A DNA stretch of 64,000 nucleotides from Dromaius novaehollandiae (GCF_036370855.1 NC_088099.1:25511501-25575500), one strand, 5' to 3'; shown: positions 52,101 to 64,000, counted from the stretch's first letter. The notes: generated from the sequence alone by a model not told the origin. Numbers and translations: made by a program.

Positions 52101-55100
52101 GGTTGGTTTAGAAGTTTCATATCTTTAATTGTAAATATGGTACATCCTTGTCCAAGTGGAAATAATCCTATTTGACATGTTTTGAGATTAAATTGAGAAC
52201 TGTTTTAGAATTTTGTCCCCCTGCTTTTTTTTTTTTTCCTCTCCACAAATTGATGTATGGTCTTAAGCTGTTTCTCAGTTACGTGCTGATTGGTGCTATG
52301 TAAACCAGTAAGTGTACAGATGTATTAAGGTTAACCATAGTGGTGCTTAGAATGGGTTTTATGTTAAGAATTAGAATCAGAAAGGCAGAATACTGAACTA
52401 CAAAAAGCAAATATTGAAATATGTAGCCATCTCAAAGCCTGCCAAAAAATTAGCCTAAGCTGATAACTGCTTATGATTAATGCACTGTTTTTCATTAAAA
52501 GTAGAATTGGATTCCTGATTCAAAGGTATTTTCACCTCTTAAGATGCATTCCATACATCTAAATGAAAGTTACCGCTATTGGCTGGAATCCTCAGGCAAT
52601 GTGAACATTGGTAGTGGTTTTTTTGTTTTTTTTTTTTTTTTAATCCAAGTAAAACATGGATTAACTCCTATATCACTTGGCTTTTCTTGATGCTCTCAGG
52701 CTATATCTCACGTGTTAATCTTAGAGAGAGCAATCCTGAGCTTTTTTTCCTGAGTTTCCTTTTCAAATTGAAGTTATATCTAGGTTTAAATTCTTTCCCT
52801 AACTTTTCTGGAGGTTGAACCTAAGTGCTAGGTGTCTCTTTGTTTGTTACAGTTCTCCTACAAATGGAAGTCTTGAACTTTCATTACTTTCATTACTTAC
52901 ATTGCAGAGAGCAACAGTTTTGATTCTTAACAACAGGTAAGATTATGGGTATGTACCTAAAAGAAGAAAAAAGGCTAATTTTAATATTGGTGTTAAGTGT
53001 TTGACATTACTTTTATAAACACAGGTAAGCTTACAGGTATGTATCTAAAAGAAGAAAAACCACTAATTTAAGTGTTGTGTTAAGTGTTTGAAGTTACTGA
53101 GTAAAAATAAATGATATATGTGTGTGTTTTGTTTTCCTAGCATGTTCAGAGTTTTCCCAGAAGTCCTGTGAAGAATGTCTAAAAAATGTCTCGGTAAGAT
53201 TTTTGACATCTTTTTTTGACTGATGAAAACTTGGTGAATTTCCATTTAATAAGATAGTGTTGAAGTGTTATACTATATAAAAATCATAGTTAAACAAAAT
53301 AAACTTAGAGGGAGCCAAAGGATCAGCAAAGTAGTGTAAATATTTAAAGCTGTTCTTTAGTAATGTGGTCAATGCAAAGCAAGTTGTTGGTTTTTTTAAA
53401 TGGTGAATCTAGTCAAACTACCCTTAATAGGAAGAAATCAAGATCAATCGGTTCTAGTCTCTATTTTTATTTAAATAGTTAAAATGTGAGGGTCTGCTGA
53501 TGTCCTCCTCCTCCTTTTTCTCACTCTGTGACAATGTGCTGTCACTCTCCTGGGGTGCTCCATGATTTGGTCCATGGAGGTATTGGGGTATTTCTCTGCT
53601 TTGTCTGGAGAGGACTGACCATGTCAAATATAGGCTTCCAGTTTCAGTGAATAAATGCTCAGTGCTTTCACAGCGCAAGTGAGAAAGCTGATGTTATTAC
53701 TAGTTTAGACTCCTGTCCTCCTTTTGCCAGCAGCGCACAGTTAGGTTTCCATCTAACAGGAAGCCTAGATAAACTGAAACTTTTGTGAATGAAATGCCTT
53801 AAATTTCTTATATTCTGAACAGAGGAGCTAGAACATGAATTTAAGTAAATTACAGATGCCTTTCTCTAGAGATGCCTTTAGCAATGCATTTAACTGAGGC
53901 AGACTGGATCATGCTCTGTAGGTGTTCAGATGTATCTGCTTCTCCTTTGGCTACATCTGACCGTAAACTTAAGCGCTTATGAGGCTAGATCACTAATTCT
54001 GTAGCTAAGTGTCTTGGTTTCCAGTGAGACTGCAGTTAAGGTAGGTGTTTATTTGGACTTCAGTTGGACTTGGTTCTCTGTCCTTTGCTCAAAACATTTG
54101 TAGCTGCACAATGAGGGTAGCGATAACTACCCAAAAGCTGTCTCTCTCTTGCAAATTCTCTGCAATGTAGAAGAAAACTCCCACAATAAAAGCAAGAGGG
54201 AGAAGTGTGTGCTTGTCTCTAATTCTAACTTCAGATGTCAGTGCAAAGAAATATTTCAGGGGTCTTTTGTAATTTAAAGTTAATGTAAAGATTTTTCACT
54301 AGGGAAAATTGAGAAATTTCGAAGTTTAGCAATTTATGCTTGTGTATTTGTTAGACATCTCTTGGCCTTTTTAAAAGGAAAAATATTAATTGCCTTGTAC
54401 TGATGGTTGTTTATAGTGTGCTCTTAGACCTCTATCATAATTACGGCATTTTTAAAAGAACTCTTTTCATCTTCTGAAATATAACATAGGAAATGGAAAC
54501 TATGTCTCATTAAATAATGAATATTCATTACTATCTCTGATGTGACTGTATGGGCAGTTTCTATAGAAATTTTGATTTAGGTAGGGGCTGGTGTTGCCTG
54601 TAAGGTCTGAGACTAGCATATTAGCAGATACGCAAATACAAATTTTGTTAACCTGGCAACTGTATGTTCACCTTGTGAGAGAAAAATCCTTTGGATATGT
54701 TTGCGTGCTGAAGGCACAAAGAGTTATAGATACATCATTTTCAGAGTCTGTCAAACCATCAACAGCATCCAGACTTGTTTTGATGACAGAATGATGGATG
54801 ATTCAGTGAAACCTCTGCAATATTGTCAGTGTTGACCTTGAGGAGATGAGTTTAGACTTGATTCAACCAATTCAAACATATATTAAAAAAAGGCTACAGA
54901 ACAAAGCCATTAGCATTTGTATGAGCAAAACAAAAGCATAGGATTGCTGAAATCTTTTAATTGCTTCAGTAGAAAAATTCAGTTTCTTGTGTTGGAGACA
55001 ATATAGATGGCAGCAGCAGATAAAATAAACTTTTGGTGAATAGATAAAAACAATAAAAAATAAACCCTAAAATGTGTTGTTTAGTTCAGTCAAATAGAAA

Positions 55101-58100
55101 AAAATCTGAGCAAGGTGAATTCTAATTCTATCCTGATTAAAATTGGGTTGGTCTTTAGAGTTGCTGAGTATCTGTGTTTTCTCTTGTTTTTATCAAGAAG
55201 TTCTGCATGCTTTCTTTTTTTTATAGATAAACATACTGTTGCTTTTTATTTATTTATCTTTTAAGTTATCATATTGCAAACAAGACCACTTAAGGGTGTA
55301 ACAATAATTACTGAGTAAGATTACACATAAAACCTACGTGTGTGTGTAGAGTCTCGGTGTTCCAGAGTTTTCCAAAGTCTCATTTTTAATGACAAGTACA
55401 TCTTTCCCTTAGCTATGGATTTTTGTCATTCCTATCTTTGTTCTACTAACAAATACATGGAATATAAATTTTTTTGAGAGAGATTGGGATAAGTCACTTG
55501 CATGTTGTAATGTAGTATTTTGTGTTCGTGATTACTATCCTATTTCTTTTAATACTGCAAACTTATCCCTATGAGCATAGACTGAGGTCATAATGTTGTA
55601 CTTCATTATGTATGTGAGAGTCTACTAAAATAAGGCTAGTGATATCCATCACGGTATGAACTTGGAGCATATTGTGCAAAGGTTATGTGATTTACCTCTA
55701 AATAAAACAAAATATTTTCAATCTGCATTTATAGGTTATATGTTTGAGGATTCCAGTTAAAGGAGTGTTTCACCCTCATGTGTTTAGGCTGTTTTTTTAT
55801 AACTCTGTTTTGAGAAGTTGCTCTATTTTTAGTATTAGGAATAAGTCAGTTGAAAGATTTTTCTCTTACTTTAGTCTTTGCACTGATCAATTACTATATC
55901 AGCTACTGCCCTTGAGGCTAGAAACGTTTTTAATGATTACTTGAAGTAGTTTCTGTCAGAGTGGTACAGTTGACCTTTTTGTGCTCCTGGTCGTCACCAG
56001 CAGTCTAGAATCGTTCAGGTTAGAAGAGATATCAGGAGGTCATCTAGTCTAGTCTCGTGCTCAAAACAAGGTCAGTTTTGCGTTCTAGTCAAGTTTCACA
56101 AGGATTTTTAGTCTAGCCTGTGTTGGTCTAATTATTTTTGAACGGATGATTTTTATTATTAAATAACTGAGCAAAAAAAAAAGTGTATTCTCATCTAACA
56201 TCCTTGATTAACATTAAATCTTAGGGGAATAATTTTTGTTCAAAGATTGTTCTAACTCTCAATTGTTTTTGCTGAAGTGTCTTTGTGGAAATATTTGTGA
56301 CTCATACAGTCTATCAGTTATGTGAGTGAATTATTCTCATCTCTTCACTTGTTTCAAGAGTGCAGAATCTAGTACAAAGAGTTTCCTTTGTATTTAATGC
56401 TTTCTAACACTTTAGAGCAAGTTACCAACTTTGTACAATTTATTGCTGTTGCTTAGAGTTATGTTCCTGATAGTATTGTAAGATAACACATAGTTCCTAG
56501 ATGAGATCTTTCTATAATGAATCTTAAAAAATAACCTATTCTGTCAAGGGTTCCTGTTACCATCATACAAAACTTCTTTACTGGTTGAGTTGTGTGGTAA
56601 AGAAATTTTGAATGAAACTACTTTATCAGATCGAAAACAAAACTAAGTTTGACATTTAGTGATGACATAAAAAGCAGAAAGGTTATGCTGATTCTGTATT
56701 ATGATATACTTGGATTTTTTTTAACTTTAAATGTCTTATGTATGTAGATGTGCACAATTAATATATCCAATGTATTTTACAGCACAAATGGACAAGGCTA
56801 TGTCTTTTATTACTTTGCAGCAAATTTGCTGCAGAATTGTAAAGGTTCTTTATTGTTTTCTTTCTGCTGGTGGTCAAATGATAGAACCGAAGTAAGATTC
56901 CTAAATATTTATATTCCTCAACTGTATTGGATATTTTACACTTTTGAAGAAGTTTGATCAGTTTGCTTTCTTGTTCTGTAATTCTTGTTAATTTCAGTAA
57001 TTCTTAACCCAAAGCTATTTTATCCTTAAATGTACAAGTGCCTCGATATGTCCCAATAGCTTTTTCAGACTAGTTAGTAAATATTTATTACTTTTATGAC
57101 CTATAAATATGAAATTCAATTTGTGCCTGCTTAGAAATTGTACCAGAACTTCTGTAGTTCCATCCTACAAAGCAGTATCAACACAGTACTGTAGTTACTT
57201 AAGAATTCTGTCTATTGGAGGGGGCTATATTGTAGTACTAAATTTTAAACTGTTTTCTGAAGATATAATTTTTTCTTCTTGCACAGTGCCTGTGGTGTTA
57301 CACAAACAACACTTGTGTCGACTATCCCGTAAGAAGCATTCTTCCGCCATCTTCCTTATGTTCGCTCTCAAATGCTCGATGGGGTGTTTGCTGGGGTAGG
57401 TACTAATTTTAGTTTTGCTGTAGATATATGTATGTATCAGTACACACAGACTAAAGTAAGGCTACTTTACTACTGCCTTTTCCTGAGAATTTAGTTTGAG
57501 GGGAAAAGTAGTGGTTATGATTTGGAACCATGATCCTGAAGCTTCTGGACTAATGAAACACAGTCATTGGAAAGGGTTCTTTATAAACAACTACTATAGT
57601 TAGACTGGACCAATGGCTTTAAGACACTTACTATTTGATAGAGTTCTTCTGATCAGCTGAGATCCAGACTTTGGGAATCACCGATGTTAAAACGTTCCGT
57701 GTGTTGTATGTGATTGCACAGGTTTCGCCTATTTCTTAAACCATATTTCTGATACTCAGTAAGGTCAGCACCTTGTTGCTGAAGAGTGGCCATTCTTACC
57801 TTTTTAATTTCTTAAGATATTGTATGATGTGTGCATACTTCTAATACCTGGCTGGCTCCCCAGTTTTTACAGTCTGCTGTGGTGACAGCAGTGAACTGAT
57901 ACCACAGGAATGGAGTCATCGGAGAATTCTTGAATGCTGTTTTTGCCTAAGCCACTGAAAAAGCAATGTGCTCTGTGGGTGCTGAAGGCAATGCAGTTAA
58001 GTTTAAAAAGTGTGGAGTGGCTCTGTAGATCAGGTACTGCATCATTTCAGTGTTCTTAGATTTCCTTTTGCTTTGCATTTCATATTGCAAAATACAGCGC

Positions 58101-61100
58101 AATGCATGTACAGCCATTGGGGTAAAATCTTCCTTGGAGCTATTTCTGGAATACTGTGTCCAATTATAAATTCAGCCTAGATAGGGGCAGAGAACAAACA
58201 AGACATTAGAAAGCCTGTCATATGAAAAAGATTGAGTGTGGCTTTACTCCAGCAAAGCAAAGGCATGCAGCTTTCTATGTATTTTTGCATAAAGAGCAGG
58301 ATACTAAAAGACAAAAACAAGTGGGAATGAACTGTGAATGACTATGATAGCTGGAAATTAGAAGAAACATGTAGCACTCAGAGTAGTGAGCTTCTGCAGT
58401 AGTCTTGTATAAGGGTAGTGGAGGTTTAAAAAAAAATTGCTGTTAAAATGGAGCATGCCAAGTTTATGAAAGCTACTGCTTCATATAATCCCTGCAAAGC
58501 ATGGGACTAGATTAGAAAGTACAGGAAGACTTTACCAGCTCTTTGCTCTTAGCAGAAGTTCCCCATGCTTTATTGTTGTAAGAGAAAACTTTTATGATTA
58601 GATTTTTAGTTTTTAGAGCTATAAAAAAATAGAAATTGTCATTTCACTGAAAAGGTACATTTTTAAGGAAGTTAGCTTTCGATTTCATAGTAAATGCTGT
58701 TACTGTGAACTGTTAAGAAAATTTTCTTTCTGAAAGAACCTCACACTGTGTCCTTCTGCAAAGTAATGATTACTGTTAATCTGCTGATACCAGAGGAGCT
58801 CTTAAAAATTTATTTCAGGTGTTGCTGCTGTAGAAATGACTTCTAGCTTAAGTACGATTTGTATTTCTAGATTGAGTGTAGCTTAAAACAGGATGAAAAC
58901 TTTTTAATGGAGCACATTCGCAGTAGAAATCCTAAAAGTTTTTTTTTTTTTAAAAAAGAAAGTATTTCCTTGATAGCTTTTACAAATTCCATATAGCAGC
59001 ATCCCATAGGGATACACAGTCTCATTGAGGTTTGTCCACTTCAAATACAGCAGGAAACTAATTAGCCTGTGAATGGTGTTCTTGCTTTTCTTTGCTGAAA
59101 ATAAAATGAAGTGGCAGTTCTTGGCTCAGTGTTGGCAAAAACGAAGGTGGATATTGCAGCTGTTGAAATTAAAAAATGTGATTGGCTCTCAGATACAATT
59201 TTTTATGGAATATGACATATTAGAAATTAACATTTTAATAATTTGTTTATCATTTATAAAATGATATGCCAGTTGATTTGACTGCATGTTGTCTCATACC
59301 ACATAATAACAATAAAGCTCAGTAATTTTAATTGATGATGGGCTTATTGGTGGGGCCAATAAAATAGTTGTACATGAAAAAGTTATGAAGTTTTAGTGGA
59401 ATGCAGAATTTCTAAAGCTGAATTATTGAATGAGACATCTTGGGTTAGGTGAATAAACAGCTGAGTTCCTAGTGTGACATGATAAAAAGGGTGTTAATGC
59501 TACAAATTTTAGTTCGTGAACAGAAATGGGAACATATCTTTCTCTTATGCAAAACTATTAAGATAAATACTTGAATAGTTTGCACAGCGCTGGTTTTAAT
59601 ATTTTTAAAAAAATGTTAAGAAACGGGGGGTCAGGCAGGACCACAAAATGTGGTTTAAGGGCTAGAAGAATGCTTCACAGAGCACCTTAAAGAGCATAAA
59701 CAGTTTATGAAAAAGAATATTGAGAGGATGCTTGCTTAATACATCACTAATGAGAAAAGGCAAGTTTTCAAAGTGTTTTCTTTTTTTTTTTTAATTTAAT
59801 AGAAGGATGCAGATCAACACTTAGTAGCTGGAGGACAAAACTGGGAATGTGTAACAAAATGCTCTTCGAGCTTCATGCTGTGTTTCAATGTGATTTCTTC
59901 AGTGAAAGAAAGTAACCAGAAAGGTGGTAGATATTTCCATTGCAATACCTTCAAGGCTGGGATCTGATCTTTGACAAGATCTGTGAAAGATATGCCTTAG
60001 CCAGATGGGAGTTGTACAGAATCAGTACTGAAGTAACAGAGTTTAACTCTTTGGCTTATGCATGTTATCAGAGAGGACAGACCCTCTGAACTTAATTTGC
60101 TAAATTTGACTGGCTCATCACTTGATGATGACAAAAACACATGTGCACCTACTTTGTGTTGCTGTAGCAGCATGAAGCTGCTGAATCTTAGCAGAGATGG
60201 GAGAGATTTAGGTGTGAGAAGAGCCAACTTCCCCCCCCCACACACTCATACTTTAAAATAGAAAGATTGTGTGTGTATTGGGAGGGTATTTCTACTGCTG
60301 CAGCTTTGCTGAGTAATTTCATTTTGTCCTGTGTTATGTCCTTTAAAATAGCTCCCCAAAGTTGTATTCACTGCTTTGATTATATCATCCTTCTACTTTC
60401 TTCTTGGGGCCCATTCTTTTCCAGGACATCATGTTTCTGATTTTTTTTTTTTTTTTTTTTTTCTTAAATGAGTGCGGTCCTATCCCAGTTTAGACCAGCC
60501 GTAGTTATGATTGCATATACTGTTAAAATCATAAGACACACATGCGCACACACGTACACACATTCCCCCTGTATGTTCTGATCACTCTTTGGATGTAGAA
60601 GATGACTCAGGGAGTGTTAATTTTATGCTGAGCTTCTTTAGATCCTCTTCTCCCTTACAATTGTAATTGTGTGATGCCAGGAAAAGCTGAGTTGGGGAGG
60701 AGTGATAACCGGTTATACTGGCTAACATTGTCGTCTTATTACATTGTGCTCTTTCTCTAACTGCTTTCTGTAATGTGTATTGTATACTAATGCTGTATCT
60801 ATGACTTTCATTGATACTGTATATTGGCTGAGGGAGTGATTGGGGGGGACAGAACTGTGGAGTCACACCAGAAGATGAATATTTATAAAGTATTACAGAA
60901 CAATTATTAAAAATTGTTCTATATGTAAAGAGCAGTTTTATTTAATGTTTATTCATTGTTGATCACCTGGAGTGGCAAAATCATAACGTGGTATGCTGTG
61001 TTTTAACTTGGGTAGTTGTGGAGTTGTGTTTTCAATTGCTGCATACAGAACTGAAAAAAATCCTTGGGAAGAGAGGGAAGAGTTATACAGAAGACAAAAG

Positions 61101-63418
61101 TGTTAATGCTGAAGTCTAACAAGCTGAATGTATTCATGTTTTTCAGTAAACTTTGAGGCTTTAATTATTGCCATAGCTGTAGCAGCTGGACTCATTCTGG
61201 TGTCCATAGCAGTCTGTTGCTGTTACTGTTGTTACTGCAGAAGGCGGCATTCCAGGAGGTAAATACATACATTTGTTTCCTTTTACTAACTTTGCTTGCT
61301 GGTCTTCCCAACCTACCTGCCTGTCTACAACTTTTACTCCAATATACTAAGAATCTTGTAATTTGGCAGTGAAGTCTTGCTGGTCACTTTTTGGTTGTTT
61401 GGAAAAGACAGCAGAAAATGATGTGTTTAGCCGGAGGCAATGTGACACTGGAAGTGATGCTATTATTAGTGCTAGCACCCCATATGTGTTTTTAAAGTAG
61501 GCTATTGCTTTATGTTTATATATTACTTTGTCTCCAGGCAATATACAATTCCTTACTAAAACTGCACATGAAATATTTGGATGGCCAAATAAATACTTGC
61601 TTCTCGTGATAACAGAACAAATAATCTATTTCAAGCAAAGCTTGTGGTAAAGCAGAAAGGGGCTGGGACGAGGGAGACATTTAATGAGTAACAATGTCCC
61701 ACAGCATTTAGTATCCATGCTTCAGAGTTTGCTCCAGGTTCCAGCAATTGGTCAGTATCTAAGTGATGAGCTGTCTTTGCCAATTCAACCAAATACTGTA
61801 GATGTAAGATGATACTTTTTTCTGCAAAAATCAAGTGTCCCTTAGATCTTGGACTTGAAAAAACTTTTCTCTTCTGCTGGCTTAATTCTTTAGTTGGCCT
61901 TCAAAAGGAACGAAATAGTTGATGGGCAGATAAAATAAGTAAATCAGTGCTGCCATCTGAAGTTAACATTGCTTATTGTCTACTGAAACAGCTGGAAAGC
62001 TGTATTTATTCAGACAGCACAATATGCTCCCTTTCGGTACTGAAGTTTTAGAGCTCAGGTTTCAGAGCAGTGCAGTTACAGCTAGCTCTGTTCCTTTTGT
62101 CCTTCAGTACTTCTCGTATGAACAAAACATGGACCTTCTTTCTTTATCTGAAATAATTTCCATAGTGTTCCAAGTGACTGTAGTTCATTGCTCTTGAGAC
62201 TTTTTAGAGTGTAATGCAGTTGTGCAGCGTTTAGTGCTGGCCTTCAAGCCAGCAGAATATGCTGTATCTGTGACTTTCAAGAAATGGGAAAATAATTTTA
62301 AACGACATGTCATTCCCTTCTCTTTTCCCAGTGGGAGATGCATGTACCTGTTCTGTTGGCAGACTGGTCTACCAAATCTGTGCTAGTGGGAAAGCAGATA
62401 ACTCTGTAGCCCTGCGCTGATAAGCCCTGGAGCCATATAAAATGTTTCTGGATTTTATATGAGGTTTGCCAACTGCCCCACAGAAGGCCTGAGTAGGTCC
62501 CTGTGGCTGACGTGCCAACAAATCTGGCTCGATTCCTGTGGAAAAAAGAATTGTGCCAGATTTCAGTTTTAGTAGCTAAGTAATCAGTCAGTTCTGTAAC
62601 ATGTAATGCTAAAAACAGAGCGTTAGTTGAGAGTCTTGTTCTGCCAGGATTCGAAAGGTGCCATGCTTAATCTTCTGATACTTAGAGGATTTAAAAATCT
62701 CGTCAGAGTGGGGTTCAGCTTATTTCGAGAGGATTCAGAAATTATTATTACATCGAAGCCTGAGGTATTACTGGTGGTAAACCCACTGATTCTCAGCAGG
62801 AATCCTTTTGCTTTCTGCTTCTTCAGTTTTGGGGTCTCCTTTTTCCACAAAATATATATATTTTGAAGCATGAAGGAAATAGGAGAAGGAAAACTTGCAG
62901 AAGTGTAGCATTAGATCTGTTTAATTGACTTTTCAAGAACTCGGGTGTAACCTTGTTTCGTCGAACCATCAGCATTCCTTCTGGGAGTTCAGAAGCCAAG
63001 GAGTTTTAATGTTTAAGAAGCCAGCACATCTTAGTTCCTCGAACACAGGGAGTAATTAGGAACATGAATCCTTACACTGGTGATGTAGCTGGCTCATCTG
63101 ACTCCATCCCTGCTGCAGGAATCGTACAACTATCAATGCACTGTTTTAGTTCATTATTTTTATCATGTGGTTGAATGTCTAAAGAGTCTGATCACATGGG
63201 CTTGAGATATTAACCATTCATGAAACTGCTAAGTACACTTTTGCTTGAACTTCTTCAGTTTATCAAAATAAAAAATGGAACTGATTAATTCCAGCCTTTC
63301 TGAATTTGAAGAAAAGCTTAATGCCTTCAAAGTGTCTAGAAATTAGAGGATATTTAGTGCTTTTTTTAATTACAGTGAAGAAGTACGTGTTCTGAATCCA
63401 GTACCAGCATTTCATTGA
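49070..63418 (+). CDS. PTTG1IP2: PTTG1IP2, PSI-domain type I membrane protein
   Basis: Exons 49070-49178, 53141-53193, 57287-57395, 61147-61258 and a probable terminal exon 63376-63418 give an open 141-aa frame. A hydrophobic signal peptide (about 1-25) is followed by a PSI-type domain with eight cysteines (38, 46, 49, 55, 58, 64, 79, 89), including KSCEECLKNVSCLWC and ARWGVCW blocks shared with PTTG1IP. N-glycosylation sequons lie at N52 (NVS) and N61 (NNT). One membrane segment (about 94-113) leads into a Cys-rich run and RRR. PTTG1IP binds securin; the function of this relative is not known to me. The position after CLDN12 matches human PTTG1IP2. If exon 5 is right, the cytoplasmic tail is only about 20 aa and lacks the long charged coiled coil of PTTG1IP. 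Exons 1-4 are secure; the last exon is inferred from splice consensus and frame only. Confidence 0.85.
49501..52850 (+). other. PTTG1IP2: PTTG1IP2 intron 1 (most)
   Basis: AT-rich intronic DNA with poly-T runs and no recognised element. A 107-codon frame at 50161-50484 has no known family. Confidence 0.6.
52853..52936 (+). other. PTTG1IP2: Candidate cryptic/poison exon in PTTG1IP2 intron 1
   Basis: A strong acceptor (TCTCTTTGTTTGTTACAG) and a perfect donor (CAG|GTAAGA) bound 84 nt. Spliced between exons 1 and 2 it keeps phase but introduces an in-frame TGA, so inclusion should trigger nonsense-mediated decay or give a short secreted product. Confidence 0.35.
52932..53096 (+). repeat. Diverged tandem duplication (about 2 x 76 bp)
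   Basis: 52932-53008 and 53022-53096 share CAGGTAAG, 'ggtatgta.ctaaaagaagaaaaa' and 'gtgttaagtgtttga', with scattered differences. Both copies carry the splice-donor consensus, 45-205 bp upstream of exon 2. Confidence 0.8.
53141..53193 (+). CDS. PTTG1IP2: PTTG1IP2 exon 2
   Basis: 53 nt encoding ACSEFSQKSCEECLKNVS, with acceptor TTTTCCTAG and donor GTAAGA. Its junctions and the CEECLKNVS core match PTTG1IP. Confidence 0.93.
53194..57286 (+). other. PTTG1IP2: PTTG1IP2 intron 2
   Basis: 4.1-kb AT-rich intron containing one CR1 fragment near 56.0 kb; otherwise nothing recognised. Confidence 0.75.
56005..56150 (-). mobile_element. CR1 3'-end fragment
   Basis: The plus strand reads 'tagaatcgttcaggttagaag', 'ggaggtcatctagtctagtct' and 'gtgctcaaaacaaggtcag', the reverse complement of the CR1 3' region that normally begins 'agaatggtttgggttggaag'. 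A short, typically 5'-truncated and diverged avian/reptilian CR1. Confidence 0.82.
57287..57395 (+). CDS. PTTG1IP2: PTTG1IP2 exon 3
   Basis: Encodes CLWCYTNNTCVDYP through ARWGVCW, completing the PSI cysteines. Ends in phase 1 at GTAGGT. Confidence 0.94.
58090..58420 (+). mobile_element. Ancient CR1/L3-type LINE fragment, sense
   Basis: 'tggaatactgtgtccaatta' near 58148 is the conserved 3' ORF2 landmark of CR1/L3 elements. The following 'ggcagagaacaaacaagacattagaa' and, further on, 'gctggaaattagaagaaacatg' fall in the expected order and spacing. Strongly diverged and internally shortened. Confidence 0.6.
60440..60463 (+). repeat. Poly(T) tract
   Basis: An uninterrupted run of more than 20 T in intron 3 of PTTG1IP2. 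Confidence 0.85.
60535..60565 (+). repeat. Imperfect (CA)n microsatellite
   Basis: Alternating CA with TG/CG interruptions. Confidence 0.7.
61147..61258 (+). CDS. PTTG1IP2: PTTG1IP2 exon 4 (membrane segment)
   Basis: Encodes VNFEALIIAIAVAAGLILV, the transmembrane helix, then CCCYCCYCRRRHSR. Acceptor TTTTTCAG, donor GTAAAT, phase 2. Confidence 0.94.
61259..63375 (+). other. PTTG1IP2: Presumed PTTG1IP2 intron 4
   Basis: 2.1-kb AT-rich stretch without recognised elements. Its status as an intron depends on the inferred terminal exon. Confidence 0.45.
63376..63418 (+). CDS. PTTG1IP2: Probable PTTG1IP2 terminal exon
   Basis: A strong acceptor (T7 then AATTACAG) precedes 63376. Joining in phase 2 yields SEEVRVLNPVPAFH and a TGA. 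A weak poly(A) variant ATTAAA lies at 63770-63775. The real last exon could instead lie beyond the window. Confidence 0.42.
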
Positions 63419-64000
63419 TTGGATGGCTTTTTATTTTGCAAAACAAATCTGAGGTGAAACTGTTGCATAGACATAAGATACTGGGGTGTCCAAAAGAGTT
63501 TACAGAAGGTTTCCCAAGGATGGGAGCTTTTAGTCTTCCTGGACATACAAACATGACAAATTGATTAGTTTTAAGAAAGAATCTAACATTGTTTTTTGGT
63601 AAAGGTAACCTGTTGCATCTCTTTCCTGCTGCTTTAAAAAAAAATTCTTATTGTTTAGGTGGAAACAAAGGAGGAGGGACTAGATAAATTGTACATGAAA
63701 TGTTACAATGATTCTGAATTACCGGGTTGTTTTTAAAAGAAAAATATGTTCAAAGACATGTATGGCCTGATTAAACAGATGGAAAAATTGAATTAGATTT
63801 TCAGTTCTGTTCTCTAAGTGAATTTCAGATCTCTTAATGCATTTTACATGCTATAATTAACCACTGGATGTCACTCTTGCTTGAATTGCATGCTGGTGAT
63901 TGCAGATGTGTGGCACTGTAACTGCCCTTTTCTTTACTAGCAAGTGTGTTAAACTTTGTCATATCAAACATCTTCAGACAGTGCATTCACTTTTGCACCT
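63419..64000 (+). other. PTTG1IP2: Possible PTTG1IP2 3' UTR, or intron
   Basis: Non-coding AT-rich DNA with an ATTAAA signal variant at 63770-63775; nothing else recognised up to the window end. Confidence 0.35.

Larger units (their letters stand above)
57396..61146 (+). other. PTTG1IP2: PTTG1IP2 intron 3
   Basis: 3.75-kb AT-rich intron with an old LINE fragment near 58.1 kb, a T tract near 60.44 kb and a CA-rich run near 60.53 kb. Confidence 0.75.

Overview
This is a window of vertebrate nuclear DNA, most likely from a bird. Genes are split into short exons with GT-AG introns. Three CpG-rich promoter islands (about 12.35-13.3, 28.0-28.65 and 48.6-49.5 kb) stand out from AT-rich surroundings. 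The recognisable repeats are old fragments of CR1-type LINEs, the dominant avian/reptilian retroposon. Genes and introns are compact (GTPBP10 in about 13.5 kb). No bacterial or viral gene organisation is seen. The gene order FAM237B(-) / GTPBP10(+) / CLDN12(+) / PTTG1IP2(+) matches, from memory, the human 7q21.13 interval between CFAP69 and CDK14, so this is a conserved syntenic block.

Layout. (1) 55-438, minus strand: the coding exon of FAM237B, which encodes the precursor of the secreted amidated peptide called neurosecretory protein GM. A possible upstream 5' exon lies near 2.46-2.92 kb. (2) 0.6-12.2 kb: non-coding, with a locally duplicated 94-bp segment, a CAG/CTG run and a 1.3-kb decayed CR1 LINE that still shows a reverse-transcriptase motif. 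(3) 12.35-26.35 kb: the complete GTPBP10 gene, an Obg-family GTPase of mitochondrial ribosome assembly, reconstructed as 10 coding exons and 373 aa, with a CpG island carrying a perfect NRF1 site. (4) 28.0-37.7 kb: CLDN12, with a CpG-island promoter containing two ZNF143-like sites, a single 245-aa coding exon and a 3' UTR of up to about 3.4 kb. (5) 37.7-48.5 kb: intergenic, with one isolated CpG-containing island and a CR1 fragment. (6) 48.6 kb to about the window end: PTTG1IP2, a small type I membrane protein with a PSI domain. Four exons are secure and a fifth, short terminal exon is inferred; the promoter holds a pure C5T hexamer array.

The genes are functionally unrelated (neuropeptide, mitochondrial GTPase, tight-junction protein, PSI-domain membrane protein); what they share is conserved synteny. 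I found no novel multi-gene system. The points most worth a second look are the amidated neuropeptide precursor with its repeat-rich candidate 5' exon, the duplicated splice-donor-bearing segment and cryptic stop-containing exon in PTTG1IP2 intron 1, the very short predicted PTTG1IP2 tail, the promoter hexamer array, the altered G5 motif in GTPBP10, and the 94-bp near-identical repeat at 2.3/4.2 kb. Exon boundaries come from reading frames, splice consensus and remembered homologues; no alignment or expression data were available.
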